64,000 nucleotides of DNA. It comes from Antrodiella citrinella. Taxonomy: Eukaryota; Basidiomycota; Agaricomycetes; Polyporales; Steccherinaceae. The stretch covers positions 26,313 to 90,312 of the forward strand of contig SGPM01000081.1 of NCBI GenBank assembly GCA_004802725.1, in the 5' to 3' direction. The notes under the pieces are model-generated. The model saw only the letters and a list, made by a program, of their open reading frames with translations. It was not told where the DNA came from and made no database searches. Positions 24,298 through 35,447 of the stretch are shown here, in pieces (the first letter of the stretch is position 1; every line of letters starts with the position of its first letter). The position numbers and the translations under genes are program-made.

Positions 24298-24387
24298 GGC
24301 CGGCTAGCTCAGTTGGTTAGAGCGTGGTGCTAATATCTGTTTCAGATTGTTACGCCAAGGTCGTCGGTTCGATCCCGGCGTTGGCCA
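24298..24387 (+). tRNA. tRNA-Ile (anticodon AAU) with a 16 nt intron
   Basis: The sequence folds as a full cloverleaf. Acceptor stem GGCCGGC pairs with GTTGGCC, with two G-U pairs. The D arm is GCTC/GAGC around AGTTGGTTA. The anticodon stem is TGGTG/CGCCA with loop CTAATA-A. The T arm is GTCGG/CCGGC around TTCGATC. The anticodon AAU (24332-24334, wobble A read as inosine) decodes isoleucine AUU and AUC. The intron lies at 24336-24351, just after position 37, the standard place for eukaryotic tRNA introns. Base 24387 is the discriminator A. The gene contains A and B boxes (TAGCTCAGTTGG and GGTTCGATCCC). Confidence 0.96.
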
Positions 24388-24390
24388 TTC

Positions 24391-24395
24391 TTTTT
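24391..24395 (+). terminator. RNA polymerase III terminator of tRNA-Ile
   Basis: A run of five T residues begins four bases after the end of the tRNA, the usual Pol III stop. A second T run follows at once. Confidence 0.85.
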
Positions 24396-24607
24396 GTTTT
24401 ACTTCTCATAGATGCGCCGCCTATAAATTTTGTGAGGTGCTAGCATCTCTGTATCTTAGATATCTTATCTGCCCCCTCTCCTCACCGATACCCACTCCCA
24501 CTTCTTCACGGTTCTAGCACACCCGTTTACTATCTGGGAGCAATAAAACTGCAGGACAGACTTGTTTGGCTTGAAGAATAGCACAGTCTAAGTTCACCGA
24601 ATATACC

Positions 24608-27065
24608 ATGGGCTTGCACTTGCTGGAAGTTCGTCATCCACTGTCTTGAGTATCTACTTTCACAAACTCGCCGAGATGTAGGTGTCTGTGCCCTCTTTGG
24701 CATACATCATCCTTGGGGGATTTGCAGTTGCGGTATGTGCTCTCTGCCCCGGCGTTATGGGACCCATCTCAGAGACTGCATCTCCACAGTTTAGCATGGT
24801 ATCACTCCTCATCAGAGAGAAGGTGTGTTTGGCAATGCGCATGTATGCCGTTTTTATCTGAGCTAAGTGGACGTATGCAGATATACATCAACGAAGTCGT
24901 CCTAGGAACAGGGTTTGGAGTCATCATGGGTCCTCACGTCGCAAACGTCTTCGATCCTCGCAGTTGGGGCGGCTCGCACAACAATACCATTACACTGGAG
25001 GTGATGAGGATTGTACTTGCCACTGGTCTCTTCGCAATTGGAGTGGAACTACCACAATCGTACATGGCTGATCATGTGAAGGGGCTATTGGTTTTGGTGG
25101 TGCCGACCATGGCGATTGGATGGCTGGTCATCGCAGGTGAGCTTACTCGGTTATCTTGACTTGAAAGAAAGTTTCTGACGCTTTCATCAGGTTTCATTGT
25201 AGTCATATTCCCCAATCTGTCCTTCATATCTGCACTTGCTATCTCTGCATGCATGACCCCAACGGATCCTATCATCAGTGCAGCTATCATCGGTATGTGC
25301 ATGAACACATTGTTGCATTAAGTTCCGTTCACTTATGTCTCTTCTCTTTGCAAAGGTGGTAAATTTGCTATGAAGCACGTCCCGGTGAATCTCCGTCATA
25401 TAATAGCTGCTGAATCTGCCGCCAACGATGGTCTTGCCTACCCGTTCTTAAGCATTGCGATCTATCTGACGGTCGAAACCTCACGGCACGTTGCCTTCGA
25501 GAAATGGCTCTTGGTTGGCTGGTTATGTGAGATTTGGTCTACGTAGAAGCCCTCTAGCTGACATGTTGCCTTTAGACCAAGTTATCCTCGGGACAGTCCT
25601 GGGAGCAGTTATGGGGAAGCTGTTCTGCGTCGTGATGAAAATCTCATACGGCAGGGGTTACATAGACCGCGAATCATACGTCGCCCAGTATCTCGCACTC
25701 GCCTTGCTCACAATCGGCATCGCAAGTACTATCGGAACCGACGACCTATTGGCTGCATTCGCCGCCGGCAAGTTCTTCCTCCTTTTGATTCATATTTCGT
25801 CTCAACCAAGACTTGTGATATATAGGCAGTGCTATCTCGTGGGACGGTCATTTCAATATTCAAATCGAGAACGAAGTATTCTCCTCGGTCCTTGATCTGC
25901 TTCTCAATTGTGGCTGCTTCATCTACATCGGCGCCTGGCTTCCGTTCGCTTCCTTCAACTCACCAGAACTGGGGATCACGCCGTGGAAGCTTGTCGTATT
26001 ATTCACCGTCGTGCTCTTTTTGCGCCGAATACCCTCCGTTCTGCTACTGTACCGATGGGTCCCTGAGATTGCAGACTGGAAGGAGGCGTTGATGTGCGGA
26101 CATTTTGGACCCGTGAGTAGACCGAAATGATAACGAGAAGTGGCGACTAACAGTGCTAATAGATGGGTGTTGGTGCTATCTTCGTGTCAACTTTGGCGGT
26201 GACTCGTCTTCCGACTCCACATTCACCTCCAGAGAACCAAGCAGAGCTTCTTTCCGCCATGATTCAGATCATCGTATCCTTCGTTGTCCTGGGCTCCATC
26301 CTCATCCGTACGTATTCTTTCTCTCTGTTCAACCCTTCTCATACTAGACTCCCCCTTGACTCGGCAGATGGTCTCTCAATCCCCTCATTCTCATTCGGAA
26401 GACGCATACACTCGCGCACAGTCTCCCTCTCCCACACATGGACCTCCCGCCAGACCGATGGTCCAGACTGGCTCCTCTGGGCGCGGCGCGCCCCCGGACC
26501 CGGCGTCTCCGCCCCTCAAACTGCAAACGCGAGCGTTACGGACCTCGAGTCCGCTGTAGGCTCAGTGCACCCCAACGTCAAGAAGCATAGCGGGGAGCGG
26601 GAGACCGATGCACCCGTCGTAGGGCAGGATCGGACGCGGGAGCTGATCAAGCACGATGGGAGTGTCCCGCTGGGCGTGGCTGTGATGGCGGGGGAGAGAG
26701 ACGAGCGTAATGAGAGTCAGGAGAGTTTGAAAGTGCCGAGTCAGTTGAGGAAGAGGAACACGTCTACGGATGGGTATGAGGTTCATGATGTGGGGGGTTC
26801 TCAGACTCCAGTATCGGTGCGCATATACTGTATCCCTCATCTCGTTGGGACCCACTTCTGACCTTGCTTCGGTCAGGTCACTACCAACAAGTCCGATGCT
26901 GAGATATCGCCCACTCAGCATGAGGTTCACCTCATCTCACGCACAACCGGCGCACACCACGTTCCTGGCTTCGCCAACTCTTCCAACGACCGCTCGCACA
27001 CGGACGATTTCGTGGAAGTCTCCACACCGTCGAGGACCGTGCGGTTTCCTGACGAGCACCAATAA
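24608..27065 (+). CDS. NHA1: Plasma-membrane Na+(K+)/H+ antiporter
   Basis: Exchanges cytosolic Na+ or K+ for external H+, so it controls salt tolerance and pH. Eleven exons (24608-24628, 24682-24732, 24790-24822, 24881-25136, 25191-25292, 25356-25526, 25576-25767, 25826-26112, 26163-26307, 26368-26816, 26877-27065) give 631 residues. About 12 hydrophobic segments fill the first 420 residues. The fungal NHA signatures are present: GVIMGPHVANVFDPRSWG, TPTDPIISAAIIGGKFA and AAESAANDGLAYPFL, which holds the conserved Asn-Asp pair. The rest is a hydrophilic cytosolic tail, shorter than in yeast Nha1 (985 residues). The intron at 25768-25825 uses a GC donor (GCAAGT). A fragment of a second copy lies at 23429-23630. 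Confidence 0.95.
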
Positions 27066-27433
27066 CGATACTAAGGCAGTGTGGAAGGTGGTAAGAGAGG
27101 TAAGTGGCAGTAGAGTATGGATTTCTTGTTCCTACATAGATATTGTTCTTCCGATACATGCGTGTAGAATAGAACATAGATGCAGACACTGCGCGGTGTG
27201 CGTTCACAAATGCATCCTTGGTTATTCGACAACAGTGGATATGTACAATATTCAGTACTCGATACTACTACTACTATACAGCGAGTTCCTAGACACATCA
27301 TTACAGCTGGGAAGGAGGCACAGGCACAGGGCACAAGAAAACACGGGGAATCCGATACAAGTACAACAATGATATGCAAAAGCGAAAGCAGTCAAACACA
27401 ACAAGCAATACAAACTTTTCTTCACGTATGATC
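27066..27433. other. Intergenic stretch between convergent genes
   Basis: 3' regions of the antiporter and the Smr-domain gene. Nothing else recognised. Confidence 0.5.
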
Positions 27434-28465
27434 TCACATGATCATACATCCTTCTCCGCGGCTCTCGATACCGCGGGTGATGTCGTCTGGGTTCATGACT
27501 TTGCCTGCACCGCTGTGTGGACCGTTCAGCGTCACAATGAGGACGCCGGTATTTTGGGGGTCCAGCTGGGCTACAAGGCTATGCCTATGCGTAATAGACG
27601 GTCAGCTTGGCTCTTGAGAGTGCATGATAATGAGGAGGCAAGACGAACTTTTGCATGAGCTCTTCAATGGCGGGTTTGAGTTTCGCAATGCCTCCGCGGG
27701 AGTGCAGACCTTTGCCTGTGAGGATAACGACTCGGTGAATTCCAATCTCTATGAAAGAAAATGCACGTACCGACTATGAGAACAACTTCGGAGTCCCCTC
27801 TGCGGCGAGCATTCTGGATAGCTTGATCGGTGTACGAGATGGCCTCCTTCACGTACAGCCCATGCAAATCTATCTCACCCTGCTTGCTATCCATATTATT
27901 TTCTGTATTGTGACATCGTATCAGCACCACAAAATGACGCGTCAAAACATACGGCCAAAGATCCACTCGCTCGCCTCACGATTCAACTTCTCCATATCCT
28001 GCTGATGCTTCTTCCCCTCCACAGACAATGTCTTCGCGCCCGCCTTGTCCCCGCTCGCGTAGGCCTGATGGCTCCGTTCAAAGCACTGAGCCATCTTGTC
28101 TCCCGCATCGTTCGCGCGCGCGCGAAGCGACATGTATTCTTCATTCTGCTGATGATTGACCTGGTTTTTGTCCTGCGCGTAGTTTCTTAGCTGGTAGGAC
28201 GCGTAAATAAGAATGAGAGGGGACGTACGACGCGTTGATAGGGTTTCAGACGCGGTGACGAGCTGGGGGGCTTCGCCTGCGGGGGTCGCTCGTGCTTCGG
28301 AGGACGCGCTTCGATCGGCGGCGTGTAGCCCTCGGGGTGAGACGGAGCTTGGTGTTTGTGGGGATGAGCGGGTGGGACATGGGCATCCTGATATTGAGGT
28401 CGTTTGGAGGTGCCGCCACAAACGATGTCGATGAGCCCTTTGATGAAGGTGGTGAAGAAACCCAT
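27434..28465 (-). CDS. Smr-domain protein with DUF1771
   Basis: Small MutS-related (Smr) domain protein; relatives act as RNA or DNA endonucleases, for example in no-go mRNA decay, but this one is not assigned. Five exons (28229-28465, 27953-28190, 27771-27902, 27649-27715, 27434-27586, of which the last begins at 27584) give 274 residues. A Pro/His-rich N-terminal part of about 75 residues precedes a DUF1771 helical pair (YMSLRARANDAGDKM ... AYASGDKAGAKTLS). Then comes the Smr domain with the signature IDLHGLYVKEAI, the strand VVLIVGKGLHSRGG and the last strand TGVLIVTLNG. The His of LHG and the GKGLHS loop are both intact. Only the second intron donor needed care. The first intron is only 38 bp, among the shortest here. 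Confidence 0.9.
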
Positions 28466-29103
28466 CTTTGAGGAGATTGGGAGGGTGTAGGGGCGGAAAG
28501 GAAGAGGAGAAGAGGAGGGAGGATCTCTTTATATACCTGGAATCCCCGGGGGCACAGACAAAAAGATGTCAAAGAGCTGAATGGAGGTCACGCCCAGGAA
28601 GGAAACACTGAGGACAACTGCCAGGCGTCCTTTGGTCAACTTCCAACTCTGAACTTGCTCGTCGGATGTGAATTGACCTGGACCACACGAAAGATAATCC
28701 AGAGAACGTGGTTGTCCTTCATCAATACGTGCCCACAACACGAGGACGACGAGTGGACAAGGCGCGACGATAAGTACGATGGCGCTCGCCGCTCATCCAC
28801 TGCAGATTTTCTAATCAACATCTCTTCCTGAGAACATCGACCCCTGCTGCGTTGTCCTCGTTGCCTGGTTGCTCTCGATCAACATCCCTTTCATGTGTGA
28901 TACTTGGCTTTTTATGTCCGACATAAATCCCCAGGCCTCAGGCCTAGTCAGGACTCTCTGAGTCTCTGTTCGTTAGAATTGTTGTCCACGTCCTCCCGCA
29001 AGCAAAAAAATCATACTGGCCACTCTAGCCTTTCGTCTATCCTTTTCGCCACTGTCTTTTACACTCGTTTATGAACATCCTCTCTACTTAGTACTAACTT
29101 TAA
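28466..29103. other. Upstream region of the Smr gene and intergenic DNA
   Basis: It includes the minus-strand TATA box noted separately. I see no coding exon in the rest. Confidence 0.5.
28528..28535 (-). promoter_or_regulatory. TATA box of the Smr-domain gene
   Basis: On the minus strand the sequence reads TATATAAA, 63-70 bp before the ATG at 28465. That spacing suits a short leader. Confidence 0.55.
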
Positions 29104-30082
29104 ATGCGCTTCACTTGATCGGCGCTGCTAACGTTCTAGATCTCACCGTTCTCTCCGCATCACCTCTCACTCATGCCGCAGATGCACACCATCGCATCGA
29201 GCTGGGACATGGTCGTCACCGTGACCGTGTCTTGAATCGCAGCAATGCGATTCGAGAAACGAGCCCAACATGAAAACGCGATTTTTTCGAACTTCCCTAG
29301 GCCTGATGACATGGGAGCCCTCAATCAACCAGGAGATTTTGTGAGTCTGCCTTGTACTTACTATGGTCTCTGCTGTAACTGACGCGACGCGGCCCTGCAG
29401 ATCATTGCTTTGAGTATTCCGGTAAGCCATTATCTGTGTGACCAAACGTTGCATTCCAGATGTACAACAATGGCGCCCACTGTGGCGAAACCGTGACCAT
29501 CACCTGTAATGGGAAAACGGTGTAAGAAACTGTGGCTGATGAGGTATGTCGTTGTGTCCACAAATCGCCATGAGGCTGAAATTGAACGCTATATCACAGT
29601 GTCAAGATTCTGTCTACACACAGATAGACTTGTCCGACGGCCTCTTCGACGTACTCGTCCCTGAGGTGGACCAGTTGACCGGCTCGTGGTGCTTTAGCTC
29701 GGGTGACCCTGCTCCTCCCCCTGTGCCGAAATCTTCAGCTCCGCCGCCGCCACCTCCGAAATCGCCTCCCCCGCCACCTTCCCATCCTTCCTCGACACAT
29801 GCATCGTCGAGCACCCACAGTACGATGTTGAGCACCCCTAGCCCCATATCCTCCAAAACACCGTCGAGCACCCCTCAGGCTGCGTCCACTCCTTCCAGCA
29901 CCACGAGCGCGACGCCTACACCTACACCTACGTTCAACGTTCACCCCCGGTACCTTGGACACTTTGGCACAGGCCTTTGTAGGAATCGGCGCTCTTGCCA
30001 TCATGGAGAGCTTTTCATGCGCACATGCTATGTATATACCCAATCCTCTGCTTCTTCGAGTTCTTGGCTTGTTACTGGATAA
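29104..30082 (+). pseudogene. Decayed secreted RlpA-like double-psi beta-barrel protein gene
   Basis: The exons outline a secreted fungal protein of the expansin/RlpA-like group: a signal-peptide-like start (MRFT, then LIGAANVLDLTVLSAS in another frame), a linker HHRIELGHGRHRD, the barrel (QPGDFIIALSIP, YNNGAHCGETVTITCNGKTV, ETVADECQ, IDLSDGLFDVL, LTGSWCF), and a Pro/Ser/Thr-rich tail. The frame is broken after codon 4, between NRS and MRFEKRAQ near 29240, and in the tail near 29940. A TAA stop at 29523-29525 lies inside the barrel between KTV and ETVADE. The Cys normally found after GLGA is Leu (MGAL). Two introns (29340-29400, 29422-29459) are still spliceable. An alternative splice from 29520 would skip the stop but remove part of the DEC motif. 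I judge it non-functional. Confidence 0.7.
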
Positions 30083-30345
30083 CTGGGGCCCACGAACCAC
30101 TCATACCCTTGCTGTCGTTCGTTACATTTGTTCTACGGTTTACATGTTGTCGTCGAGTCGCATATGAGACCTGGCTGTCTGTTAGTTTCCGTAGTTGACT
30201 GGGATCTCAATGAGAGATATGAGTCCATGTATTCCTTGGAGTGTGCTCGACAACTCGGCAGTTGCCGTCATTTGTTGACCAGATACCACGCGTACACAGC
30301 GTGACAAATTACTCGATGCTCGTCCCGAGCTCGTCTGCTCCCTCC

Positions 30346-30353
30346 TATATAAT
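30346..30353 (+). promoter_or_regulatory. TATA-like box of the MYND protein gene
   Basis: TATATAAT lies about 60 bp before the ATG at 30413, a plausible core promoter position. Confidence 0.45.
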
Positions 30354-30412
30354 ATTGACGGTAAGTGTCAAGCGCGACTCCTGCGTACATTTCGTTCCTT
30401 CACCGACCGTTT

Positions 30413-32405
30413 ATGTCTAGTTTCCCCACTCCGAGTCGTTTCCTCTTGCTCGGTGGCAACGATGACGTTGCACAGCGGCCGTTGTCGAAGTTCGAGACCC
30501 TGTCGCACCTCGATGGCACAGAAACTATCACTGTTGACTGGGATAAGGTCGTGTCCCTAGAGCCGGAGCAGGTCGTTCAGTGGATACGCCACCTTCACCA
30601 GTCTCAACAGCTGCAGAAGCTCGACCAGCTGATGACTGCTCTCGGTACCATACTCAGACTGGTCGGGGATCGCCCCACGCAGTGGACTACATACACCCAA
30701 ACAGGTCTTCCGTCTGTGCTCATTGATATCATCATCGAACCTGATACGTTCTCTCAATCCGAAAACGAGCACAATGTCAGTCAGAGGTTATCGTGTCGGT
30801 TGATGCACGGGGCATTAACTTTATCATTTCCTAGAATATCGTGTACCGCGCCAAGTTCCTATACCTACTGCGGTTCTGCGTCATCTTTGCTTCCTATCGA
30901 GAGGATGATGTCGACCTGCAGTGTTGCGCTGAGCTTCTTCGACGGCGAGAAGAGTTCTTCCTCGCGGTATGGAACATGAGAAGTGTCATACGAACGGAGC
31001 CTCTCACTCGGGCGTCAACAAAAGAACTCGAGGCTTGCCTGCCACCTCCAGCAACATCATGTGTACTGTTACTTGTGGGTCTCGGGAACGTTTTGTGAGT
31101 GCAATTCCGCGATTCCTTTATCATATTCTAAACTATTTGGTGCTACATAGGGATCGTGGAGTGACTCCGCTCACGATGCATGCGGTTCACTTCCTTCTAT
31201 ACCGCTGGGTCTATCAAGACGAGGAAGAAATCGTCGACAATGACTTCGATTCCGAAACCCTGTTGTGCAGCGTATACGAGATGATGCACTCAAGGCTTGA
31301 CCTCGTTCCGCAGTTTGTCAATGAGTACACTGCAGACTGTGACGCCAATCATCGGGAGCACCTCATGGATGCGTTATGTTGCGTCCTTCAAACCCCCGGA
31401 ATCAGCAGCAAATATTCCATTTCAGTCGCTTCGATATGCAGGTCATTGCTGTTTTTCGGGGGCGATGCTTACACCGACGTTCAGCTGCCTGAGGGAAACG
31501 GACCAGTGCCTAGTCTGTTCATCAACTGCGAACAGCAACTGTGCAGTGCCCAGTCACTCGAGGACTCGGACCTTCCACATCACTTGTCTGTCTTAACCAC
31601 GACTCTGCAGTATGTCTGAATTCGTTTTCCTCAGCATATTGTCTCATGTGTTTCTCAATTGCACAGTACAATGATCAAAGAGAAGCACGATAAAGTCAAA
31701 GATGACATCACTCAACAAATCTTCCTATATTCGCGCAAAATCAACATCATAGCAGTCGTCAGCATTGCTATGCTTATAGCCGTACGACGACAGGCGTCCG
31801 GAACAGAGCTAAGTACGTAGACCTGAATCTTCAGAACTGTCCGACGTTGTCTTCATCTACAAGCTGATGTGCCAACCAGGTGGTATCATCACGCTCGCCG
31901 ACCTCTCGCTGCTATGCAAGAACCCCGTTAGAGACGCAGAGTTCAACGCCTTCGTCGATAACGTGGCGCGCATCTGGCACGACACACTCAAAGAACTCAA
32001 GGAGATTCGACCCCGCGACCAAGAGCATGCTGCACTCATCAAGAGCGTCATTGCTCACTGGCGACGAATCGGGACAGCTTTGCAACTGAGAGAAGGCGTT
32101 AAAGTAGTGACGGCAAAGGGGCCGTCTGTGCCCAGCGAAGAACGGCGGCATTGGAAGATCCCAAAGCGATGCTTCCGTCCTGCGTGTGTTTGTTCTGGGG
32201 TCGTGCCTTCCAGTTGCCACCACAAGATGCAGGTGTGTACAGGATGTTGGCGCGTCTTGTATTGCAATGAAAGGTGTCAAAATTTGTAAGCTCATTCTAG
32301 AGTTCTTGGTGACTCGGACGTGCTTTTTCTGACTACTGGAATATATCCAGAGATTGGAAGGCGGGCCATCGAAGGGTATGCAGGAGGTTGTCCGTAACTC
32401 GTTGA
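30413..32405 (+). CDS. MYND-type zinc finger protein
   Basis: Function unknown; a basidiomycete protein with a C-terminal MYND finger, a zinc module for protein binding. Six exons (30413-30775, 30835-31094, 31151-31609, 31667-31812, 31880-32285, 32351-32405) give 562 residues. Most of the chain is helical and unlike any named domain (QWIRHLHQSQQLQ, LTMHAVHFLLYRW, PSLFINCEQQLC). The finger is at the end: CVCSG, then CTGCWRVLYCNERCQ and, across the last intron, DWKAGHRRVC, which provides the Cys/His ligand spacing of MYND domains. The first intron begins GTCAGT, and the duplicate downstream has the same donor. The next 2.4 kb hold a broken tandem copy. Confidence 0.85.
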
Positions 32406-32723
32406 TTTTATGCTCAGTCACGACTATCGTATGCTATCTACCCGCATCTACTTATGTGTATACATCTAGTACCCTGTGCGTGACTTTGCGTGTCGATTCG
32501 AAAACATACACTTATGCTGATTAGCATTCAAGCCCGTTATATGTGCCAAGTTCTCTTCCATCATGATCACAACCCAATTGATTAGCCGAGAGTCTACCGT
32601 CACATAGTCATGATAGTGTACTTTCAAATTGCTGCATACGATTCGTGCCTTGCCTGTAAAAGCCCTGTACGAGGAACTTGTCTTCTTCCATCTCTGCGAC
32701 TATACTCGGTGACCGACCTGACC
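32406..32723. other. Spacer between the MYND gene and its broken copy
   Basis: Contains the 3' region of the first gene and the former promoter of the copy. Nothing else recognised. Confidence 0.5.
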
Positions 32724-34686
32724 ATGTCGTCCACTGGTAGACCCTCGACGCGTTTTGCGACGTGTCGCCGCAGTGGCCGTTCCGAATCAGATTCAGCCGG
32801 AATGATCATCGACTGGCCAGGTCGCGCTCTTCGAACCAAGGAACGTCGGTCAATGGATCCGCTATCTTCACCAATCCCAGCAGCTGCAAGTGCTCGACCA
32901 GCTGTTGATGGCGATTGGTAACACGATGGCCGGTAACGACGGCGTCCGTCCCGTGCAGTGGACTGTATACGCACAATCAGGTCTCCCGTACGTGCTCCTT
33001 GACATCATTCAAGTTGCTGAACCTGGTACGTTTGCTCGCAGTGATCGGGGCAGTTTCAATGTCAGTCTTGCGACATATCTTCACCGTGACGTTGGCGCGT
33101 AATTCACACACTGATTTCGTTTCGTTTTATAGAGTGTCGCGTATCGCAGCAAGTTCTTGTTCTTGTTCAATTTTTGTTTGAGGTCGGCCGTCGGGAAGTT
33201 GGATGAGGTTGATCTGGAATGTTGCAAGGGGCTTCTTCAGCGACGAGAAGAATTCTTTGTTGCGCTCTGGAACATGCGGAACGTCGTACACATGGAGATT
33301 TTCAGTATGTCAGACGCAGCTACTATGTTTGATGCGTGTCTTCCATCTCCAGCGGTGGAATGTGTGGTGTCCCTTGTTGCCCTAGGAACAGATGTGTGAG
33401 TTGAAACTTATTCACTACTCAGATGATATCACTCATTTTTACCATATAGAGACGACATCACTCCTCTCACGATGCATGCGACCCACTTCCTGCTCTACCA
33501 TTGGGTCTACGAAGAGGACAAACCGGTGTTTTTGGGTCGCACCAGAAGCACACTTGACTAGGCGTCACATTTGATACGTCTTCAGCCTGAGCTCATGCCA
33601 CATTTCGTGAAGGAGTATACATCAGCTTGCCCCGCCGACCACCCGCCCCGCCTCATGAGAAGACTATGTGACACTCTTCGAGACCAGCGCGCAAATGGAA
33701 ACCAATCAGTGGCGGCGGCCATTGTCTGCACATATTTCGTACGAGATGGAGGCGAGACATACACTCAAGTTGGACTACCCAAGGGCATACCCAGTCTCTT
33801 TATCAATTGCGAGCAGCAGCTGTGCAGTCCGAGTCCACTGTCACGTCAGTACATTCCCAACACACTTAATTATCGTAAGCGACACTTTGAGGTATGTGTG
33901 TACTAGTCGACCCTCCAGTCTTTGTCCCTCCAGTACACTCACTTCTGCAATGCAGGCACTTACTGAACGGTACATCCGAAGAAGATCTCAGCCACCAACT
34001 CTCTAAACTTGGGACCAAACTCAACATCGTGGCAGTCTTCGGTATTGCAATGGTGAAAGCAGTGGCAGTGCAAGATAACAATATTCATACAACACTAGGT
34101 GAATCTGATCACTGGAAACTTGTTCGTCCCAGAGTTGACATGACCCAATGGCGACTTGAAATCAGAGGATCTCGATACATTTGCCTGTATGTCTCTGAGA
34201 TCCCTGGATTGTGACCAACCATCCGAGTTTCTTTCAAATACTCGCCGGGTTTGGCACGACACACTCAAGTCCCTCCGCGCTGTTCGGCCTAAGGATCGTG
34301 CGCATGGCAAGTATCAGGGAGAGGCCATCCTCCGGTGGCGGTATCTTGGAGGGTCTATGGGCTTCAGAGAAGGTGTGAATGTGACGACGGCAGAGGGAGC
34401 GTCCATACCCAGCCAGGAGCGTCGGTATTGGAAAATCCCGAAGAGATGCTTCAGCACCGTATGCATTTGCGCTGGGGTGGTGCCTTCTAGTCATCACCAT
34501 AAGTTTCAGGTGTGCAAAGGATGTTGGCGCGTCTTGTATTGCAACGAGAGGTGTCGAAAGCTGTAAGTGCCTCGATTGTCTGCATCGCGCTTGCCTGACC
34601 ACGTACTGAATAAACTATGCAGCGATTGGAAAGCGGGCCATCGGCTAGTATGCAGCGGACTGTCCAGTGTTGCCGTCGCCGAATGA
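32724..34686 (+). pseudogene. Tandem copy of the MYND zinc finger gene, disrupted
   Basis: The copy follows the gene at 30413-32405 exon by exon, with introns at matching places and the same GTCAGT first donor. The reading frame is broken in at least three places: a shift near 32818-32825 between IIDWP and VALFEPRNVGQWIR; a TAG stop at 33558-33560 inside the third exon, after which the same frame continues into ELMPHFVKEYTSAC; and a shift near 33845 before THLIIVSDTLR. The C-terminal finger is still intact (CICAG, CKGCWRVLYCNERC, DWKAGHRLVC, stop at 34684). The well-kept protein similarity suggests that the loss of function is recent, or that a short MYND-only product survives. Confidence 0.8.
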
Positions 34687-34751
34687 TTTGATTATGGGAT
34701 GGCACGATGCTTTTACCTTGCGTCGTTGTACTTGCTAACTGTACGTTATAT

Positions 34752-34807
34752 GCAGCGGATGGCAAAAGTATGTGGGAGGCTGTCTCTCGCCGACTGACTT
34801 TGCTCAT
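34752..34807 (+). pseudogene. Third fragment of the MYND gene's last exon
   Basis: Just after the broken copy, the words GCAG, GGATGG, GTATG, GGAGG, TGTC and TTTGCTCA occur in the same order and spacing as in the last exon and 3' region of the intact gene (around 32347-32415). It looks like the remnant of another repeat unit. It is short, so confidence is limited. Confidence 0.4.
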
Positions 34808-35344
34808 TTAATATTCAATACTCAATCTCTATAATTGTACGGTATTTACCAACTTCTATTAGCCTACTTCACAAACGTAGAATGACTGTGTGCATGTGTG
34901 TGCCAGAAACAAATAAAGGGAGAGTGGCGAGAACAAGCTGATCACATGTTGTTCGAAATTTGATGACGCTTGACCTGGACGTCGACTGAAGTTTGAACTT
35001 CAACGTTCCGCTCAGCCTTATTCCTATTCCATCCATTAACTGTGAGTACAACACCAGGTGTATGAAGGTGTTTATCGGACAAAAAAGCAAAGTTCATGCG
35101 AGACGCCAATTTAACGATGAATCATGAGGATACATCCACATTGGGGCTCACTAAATTTGTGTCATACTTGGGAACGTAGCTGTGTCCAACTCTACGGCAA
35201 GTCTAGAGTGTCCTATATACTCTACAGTAGCGGATATCCATTATGTGTATATTTGATATCATCTTCTCTGGCAAGATGTACCATGATGCAGAGAATCCTT
35301 GCAGAAACGAGTTGGATTTGCAAGTTTTCCAAACTACCCCATTC

Positions 35345-35447
35345 AGGGTTGAGCGCGTTTCTCGTCGTTTCTAGGATGCGATTTCCCGGCAGAATCGTCT
35401 CAGAAACGAGCACAGAAACGACCGAGAAACGTCCACTCTGAACCCCT
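35345..35447. repeat. Imperfect hairpin element
   Basis: The left arm 35345-35372 reads AGGGTT...GTTTCTCGTCGTTTCT. The reverse complement of the right arm 35414-35447 reads AGGGGTTCAG...GTTTCTCGGTCGTTTCT. The arms pair over about 25 positions with a roughly 40 bp loop. It may be a very small foldback element or a strong structure in an untranslated region. No protein is encoded. Confidence 0.5.

Noticed and set aside
29520..29603. Alternative intron that would skip the TAA in the RlpA-like gene
   Set aside because: The donor GTGTAA is poor, the splice would remove part of the conserved barrel motif, and other frame breaks would remain.
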